Origin: Dactylellina haptotyla
Lineage: Eukaryota > Ascomycota > Orbiliomycetes > Orbiliales > Orbiliaceae
Length of the DNA stretch: 64,000 nt
Direction of reading: 5' to 3'
Assembly: GCA_031310005.1 (NCBI GenBank)
Contig: CM062379.1
Coordinates: 2,542,001 to 2,606,000, forward strand
The notes under the pieces were generated by a model. It was not told where the DNA came from. It was given only the letters and a program-made list of their open reading frames with translations, and ran no database searches. Of the stretch, positions 61,183 to 64,000 are shown one piece after another. Position 1 is the stretch's first letter. Each line of letters opens with the position of its first letter. Made by a program: the position numbers and the translations under genes.

Positions 61183-62784
61183 ATGAGGCTTCTACTTACC
61201 CTGGTGGTAGCTGGGAGTTGGATTGCACCCGCACTAGGACACGCCTATATTAAGGAAATCGTTATAGATGGGAACTCATACAATGGATTCGATCCTTTTA
61301 TGGCACCCAATCCAAACAGCATCATGCAACCCTGGAATACCAGGGGGAAATACACCGATTGGCCAATGCGTGTTCTCGACGGCGCCGGTATAGTTTGCAA
61401 AATGGGAGCCAAAGGAACCCAAGGCTATGCTAAAGCAAAGCCTGGTAGTAATATTATCTTCCGCTGGAGTAGGTGGCAGTCGAATCACAAGGGCCCGATT
61501 ATCACATATCTTGCAGAATGTCCAGGGGACTGTAAAAGCGCCGTTGGAGCCCAGCTTAAATGGTTTAAAGTTGATGAAGCTGGCCTTCTAGGACCTAATA
61601 ATTGGGCGACCGATCGACTGATGCAGCAGGGTTACGAGTGGAGGATTCAGCTCCCCAAAAATATCAAAAGCGGTCAGTATCTTATGCGCCACGAACTTAT
61701 CGCTCTCATGAATGCGGCTCAACCGAATGGAGCGCAAATCTACCCACACTGTATGAACGTTGATATCGCCGGGGGGACCGCCCAAAGTAACCCAGCTGGT
61801 GTCAGTATCCAACAGATGTACACGAACCAGCATCCTGGACTGCTCGTCAATATTGGGCGTATTCAAAGTTATAAAATCCCTGGCCCGCCTGTATCTCAAC
61901 AGCTTGGGGCCGTTCCTAGCGTGCGACTCAATAATGGTAGAAACCAAAACCCAAAGTTCAGCCCGGTGTATCCCAACGAGCCCACGGATGGTAATGGGAG
62001 TCGTCCAAACAGCCATCTTGGGTATCTTCGGGGAGGTGCCTCTGTTGTCCAAAGTTCCGGTGCGACTGACACCAAGATGCAACCGAAGAAGCAGCAACCC
62101 CAGAACCCAGGGGGTGATCGAGTTCAGGGCAATGGGTCCCAAAATCTGAATGCCAACCCGAACCAATATGGCCAACAGCCGGTAGGAACTCAATACCGTG
62201 GTAACCAGCAACTTAACAATCAGCTTCAGAATCAACAGAATCCTTATCAACAGAACTATCAACAAGGTATGAATCAACAGGGTACCGGTCAACAGGGTCA
62301 GTATCCAACTGGCCAACAACAAGGAAGCGGGCCGAACTATCAGCAGTTCGGGAACCCCGGGCCTGTACAAGGTACTCCACAATACCAAAGCGGAGGCAAT
62401 CAAAACATGAACGGGAATATGCAGCAGCAAGGATATAACCCAAGTATGCAACAAGGAAATAATCAGTACCAAAATAACCAGCAGTTTGGTGGTAACCCAG
62501 GTTTTGGGGGCCAAAATGCTCAACAGCAACCGGTTCAGGGAATGCAGAACAGTATGCAATCCGGGATGCCTCAAGGTCAAAATGGGCCACAGTTTGGTAG
62601 CAATCAGAATCAGATTATGCAACAGCCAGCATATGGGCCAACCCAGGGTGGCCAGCAGGTTGCGCAATATCAAAGTAACCAAAATCCCCAGATGGGCACT
62701 GGCCAACCTGGTGTTGGCCAACAGAATTACAACAACAATGGTTATCAGCAGCAACCAGCCAAGAAACGCTCGTGGAAAGCATAA
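61183..62784 (+). CDS. AA9 lytic polysaccharide monooxygenase with Gln/Asn-rich tail
   Basis: Secreted copper enzyme that oxidatively cleaves cellulose or related glucans. Single exon, 533 aa. Signal peptide 1-19 (APALG|HAYIKE) leaves His20 as the N-terminal copper ligand. His102 (SNHKGP) completes the histidine brace, Tyr187 is the axial ligand and Gln185 and His170 (RHE) are the second-sphere pair, in GAQIYPHC. Cys72/Cys190 and Cys113/Cys117 fit the AA9 disulfides. The catalytic domain ends near 235 (SYKIPGPP). From ~250 on, the chain is Gln/Asn/Gly-rich with QQ and NQ repeats to residue ~520, ending in basic PAKKRSWKA. No CBM1 module. Intron-free in a gene-dense, intron-rich neighbourhood. 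Confidence 0.93.
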   Translation: MRLLLTLVVAGSWIAPALGHAYIKEIVIDGNSYNGFDPFMAPNPNSIMQPWNTRGKYTDWPMRVLDGAGIVCKMGAKGTQGYAKAKPGSNIIFRWSRWQSNHKGPIITYLAECPGDCKSAVGAQLKWFKVDEAGLLGPNNWATDRLMQQGYEWRIQLPKNIKSGQYLMRHELIALMNAAQPNGAQIYPHCMNVDIAGGTAQSNPAGVSIQQMYTNQHPGLLVNIGRIQSYKIPGPPVSQQLGAVPSVRLNNGRNQNPKFSPVYPNEPTDGNGSRPNSHLGYLRGGASVVQSSGATDTKMQPKKQQPQNPGGDRVQGNGSQNLNANPNQYGQQPVGTQYRGNQQLNNQLQNQQNPYQQNYQQGMNQQGTGQQGQYPTGQQQGSGPNYQQFGNPGPVQGTPQYQSGGNQNMNGNMQQQGYNPSMQQGNNQYQNNQQFGGNPGFGGQNAQQQPVQGMQNSMQSGMPQGQNGPQFGSNQNQIMQQPAYGPTQGGQQVAQYQSNQNPQMGTGQPGVGQQNYNNNGYQQQPAKKRSWKA

Positions 62785-63874
62785 ACACAGACTGATTATA
62801 AAGAAAAAAGTAATTCATGATCACGAAGTAACGCATTAAATTAACGATTTTCCAAGTGTTTAGTTTCATTTAAACTTTACTTAATTTATATAAAATAGAG
62901 CAATAGAGTATTATCATATACTGGTGATTCACACCTTCAACATAATTCAAAGATAGAGCGAGCACGGGAGGACAATCTATACAAACAATTATTATATCTA
63001 GTTTGAGGTGATTCACGTCTAAACACCAGTGGCAAGCGATAAGCGTAGCCCTTCCCGTGACCGCGCTAGTGCCCTCGAAGGAGGAAGAAAAGTCCAGGCG
63101 ACGTGAGACCGTTCAATTGATCGATGGCTCGAAAGGGTCGCCGCAACTTCGCACCAAGCTGCGCCAGGCCGACTCGGCCCGTCAGCTTGCAACAAGAGGT
63201 CTTCCGCCGACGCGTGCTTGGGCAGATATAAAATGCATCACCTACATAATTGCATAATGCTTATCTGCGCGAGCTGCAGGACATGTTTGGAGACGCGTTG
63301 GGAGCTAGCGGCGAACGGACGGTGATTGGCTGCGGGCGGGGGGGGACCCTGGCCGGCTGGTGGAGCTCTGATTTGCTGGCGACGGAGGGCCCTCTCGGCT
63401 TTTGGTGTCTTTTTGGTGTCGTTTGGTGTCGTTTGGGAGTGTCTCTGTGGCATCCCACCACCCAAAATTCGAGTGTTGCTAAGCCAGTTTGGACCTCACC
63501 AGAAGTCTCTGCTGCTGCTGCTGCTGTCTGGTTCTGGGTGTTTCTCCCCTCTCCTCCTCCCATCTCGTTCCCCCCCATTCTGCTCATCAATCATTATCAT
63601 CGCCTTCCTCATCAGCTTCACCAATTGCCCTCAGGTAGCTTGCAAGGTATTTCACCAGTGTTTATTGTTGTTATATTAGCACGTCGGGTTGAGCTCCACC
63701 CCGCCTGCTACAGTAACACAGCCCGCAAAGTGTGAGTTGGTTGGTGGGAGCTAACAGTTTCGGTGCTCTGTGGCATTTTTAGACCTCCTCTCCCAAAGAG
63801 CTTCTCCGCCATACAAACACACCGCTGCCCTTCTCCAACTTCACCACACGTTCCACTCTCATCATATTCTCAAG
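62785..63874. other. AA9 3' region / ASF1 promoter
   Basis: 1.1 kb. First part AT-rich 3' UTR-like. 63393-63436 has tandem TTGGTGTC-like units, and 63509-63527 a CTG run. TATAAAA at 63226 is far (650 bp) from the ASF1 start. Open frames here (63250-63735 and antisense) are composition-driven. Confidence 0.5.
63393..63436. repeat. Short tandem TTTGGTGTC repeat
   Basis: Three or four imperfect 10-11 bp units upstream of ASF1. Confidence 0.65.
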
Positions 63875-64000
63875 ATGGTATGTAAATGACCTTTCTATCT
63901 TCCTTTATGCTAGGGATTGCCTTTGATTTGCTAACCGCATTGGCGTCTTCACAGTCGGTCGTCTCCCTTCTCAACGTTGATATCCAAAAGAACCCCGCAG
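63875..64000 (+). CDS. ASF1: Histone chaperone Asf1, 5' end
   Basis: First two coding exons only: ATG at 63875-63877 alone forms exon 1's coding part, followed by a GTATGT donor and intron 63878..63954 (CTAAC branch near 63930, CACAG acceptor), then 63955..>64000 reads SVVSLLNVDIQKNPA. Together MSVVSLLNVDIQKNP is the invariant start of Asf1, which carries H3-H4 dimers for replication-coupled and independent nucleosome assembly. The rest of the gene lies beyond the window end. The very short run is distinctive, so I am fairly sure despite the truncation. Confidence 0.88.

Noticed and set aside
61588-62754. 388-codon antisense frame in the AA9 gene
   Set aside because: It is a shadow of the Gln/Asn-rich tail: CAA/CAG/AAC codons read backwards give Leu/Val runs without stops. 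No domain or promoter.
63250-63735. Open frames on both strands before ASF1
   Set aside because: Driven by GC- and CTG-rich simple sequence; they run through the ASF1 promoter and have no recognisable domain.

Overview
The window is a 64 kb piece of a filamentous ascomycete (Pezizomycotina) nuclear genome. This rests on many short introns (mostly 44-106 nt, GTAAGT-type donors, a CTAAC-like branch site, AG acceptors), AA9, Egh16-like and DUF6604 families, an Argonaute, a fungal opsin, eIF3k, and Inp1, Rsc1/2, Fmp25 and Spt10 homologues. The class cannot be fixed from the sequence alone. I rebuilt 20 protein-coding loci exon by exon from splice signals and reading-frame phase. Eighteen are complete; two are cut by the window ends (CCT7 at the left, ASF1 at the right).

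Left part (1-32 kb) is mostly housekeeping: CCT7 (chaperonin), a small VanZ-domain membrane protein, a 4 kb gene-free AT-rich stretch, an F-box protein, a further 2.6 kb gene-free stretch, INP1 (peroxisome inheritance), LPD1 (dihydrolipoamide dehydrogenase), SGD1/NOM1 (ribosome biogenesis), an RSC1/RSC2 tandem-bromodomain/BAH chromatin remodeller subunit, eIF3k, COG3 (Golgi tethering), a sulfotransferase-like protein and FMP25 (mitochondrial RCC1-repeat protein).

Middle part (32-48 kb): RNA14 (mRNA 3'-end processing), a 3.7 kb gap, a complete slicer-type Argonaute with a 6-nt microexon, and a long GH47 alpha-mannosidase whose catalytic domain is interrupted by low-complexity insertions.

Right part (48.7-63 kb) looks more accessory: a secreted Egh16-like protein, an SPT10 homologue (GNAT plus integrase-type HHCC finger), a seven-helix microbial opsin with the retinal lysine but altered proton-path residues, a cytochrome P450, an intronless 1004-aa DUF6604 protein and, divergently transcribed from it, an intronless AA9 lytic polysaccharide monooxygenase with a ~280-residue Gln/Asn-rich tail. 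The window ends in ASF1, whose first coding exon is just the ATG.

I see no tRNA, rRNA, CRISPR array or intact transposon. The observations most worth following are the opsin, the LPMO with its prion-like tail, the Argonaute microexon and the GC-AG intron in the F-box gene. I do not see a clearly new multi-gene system.
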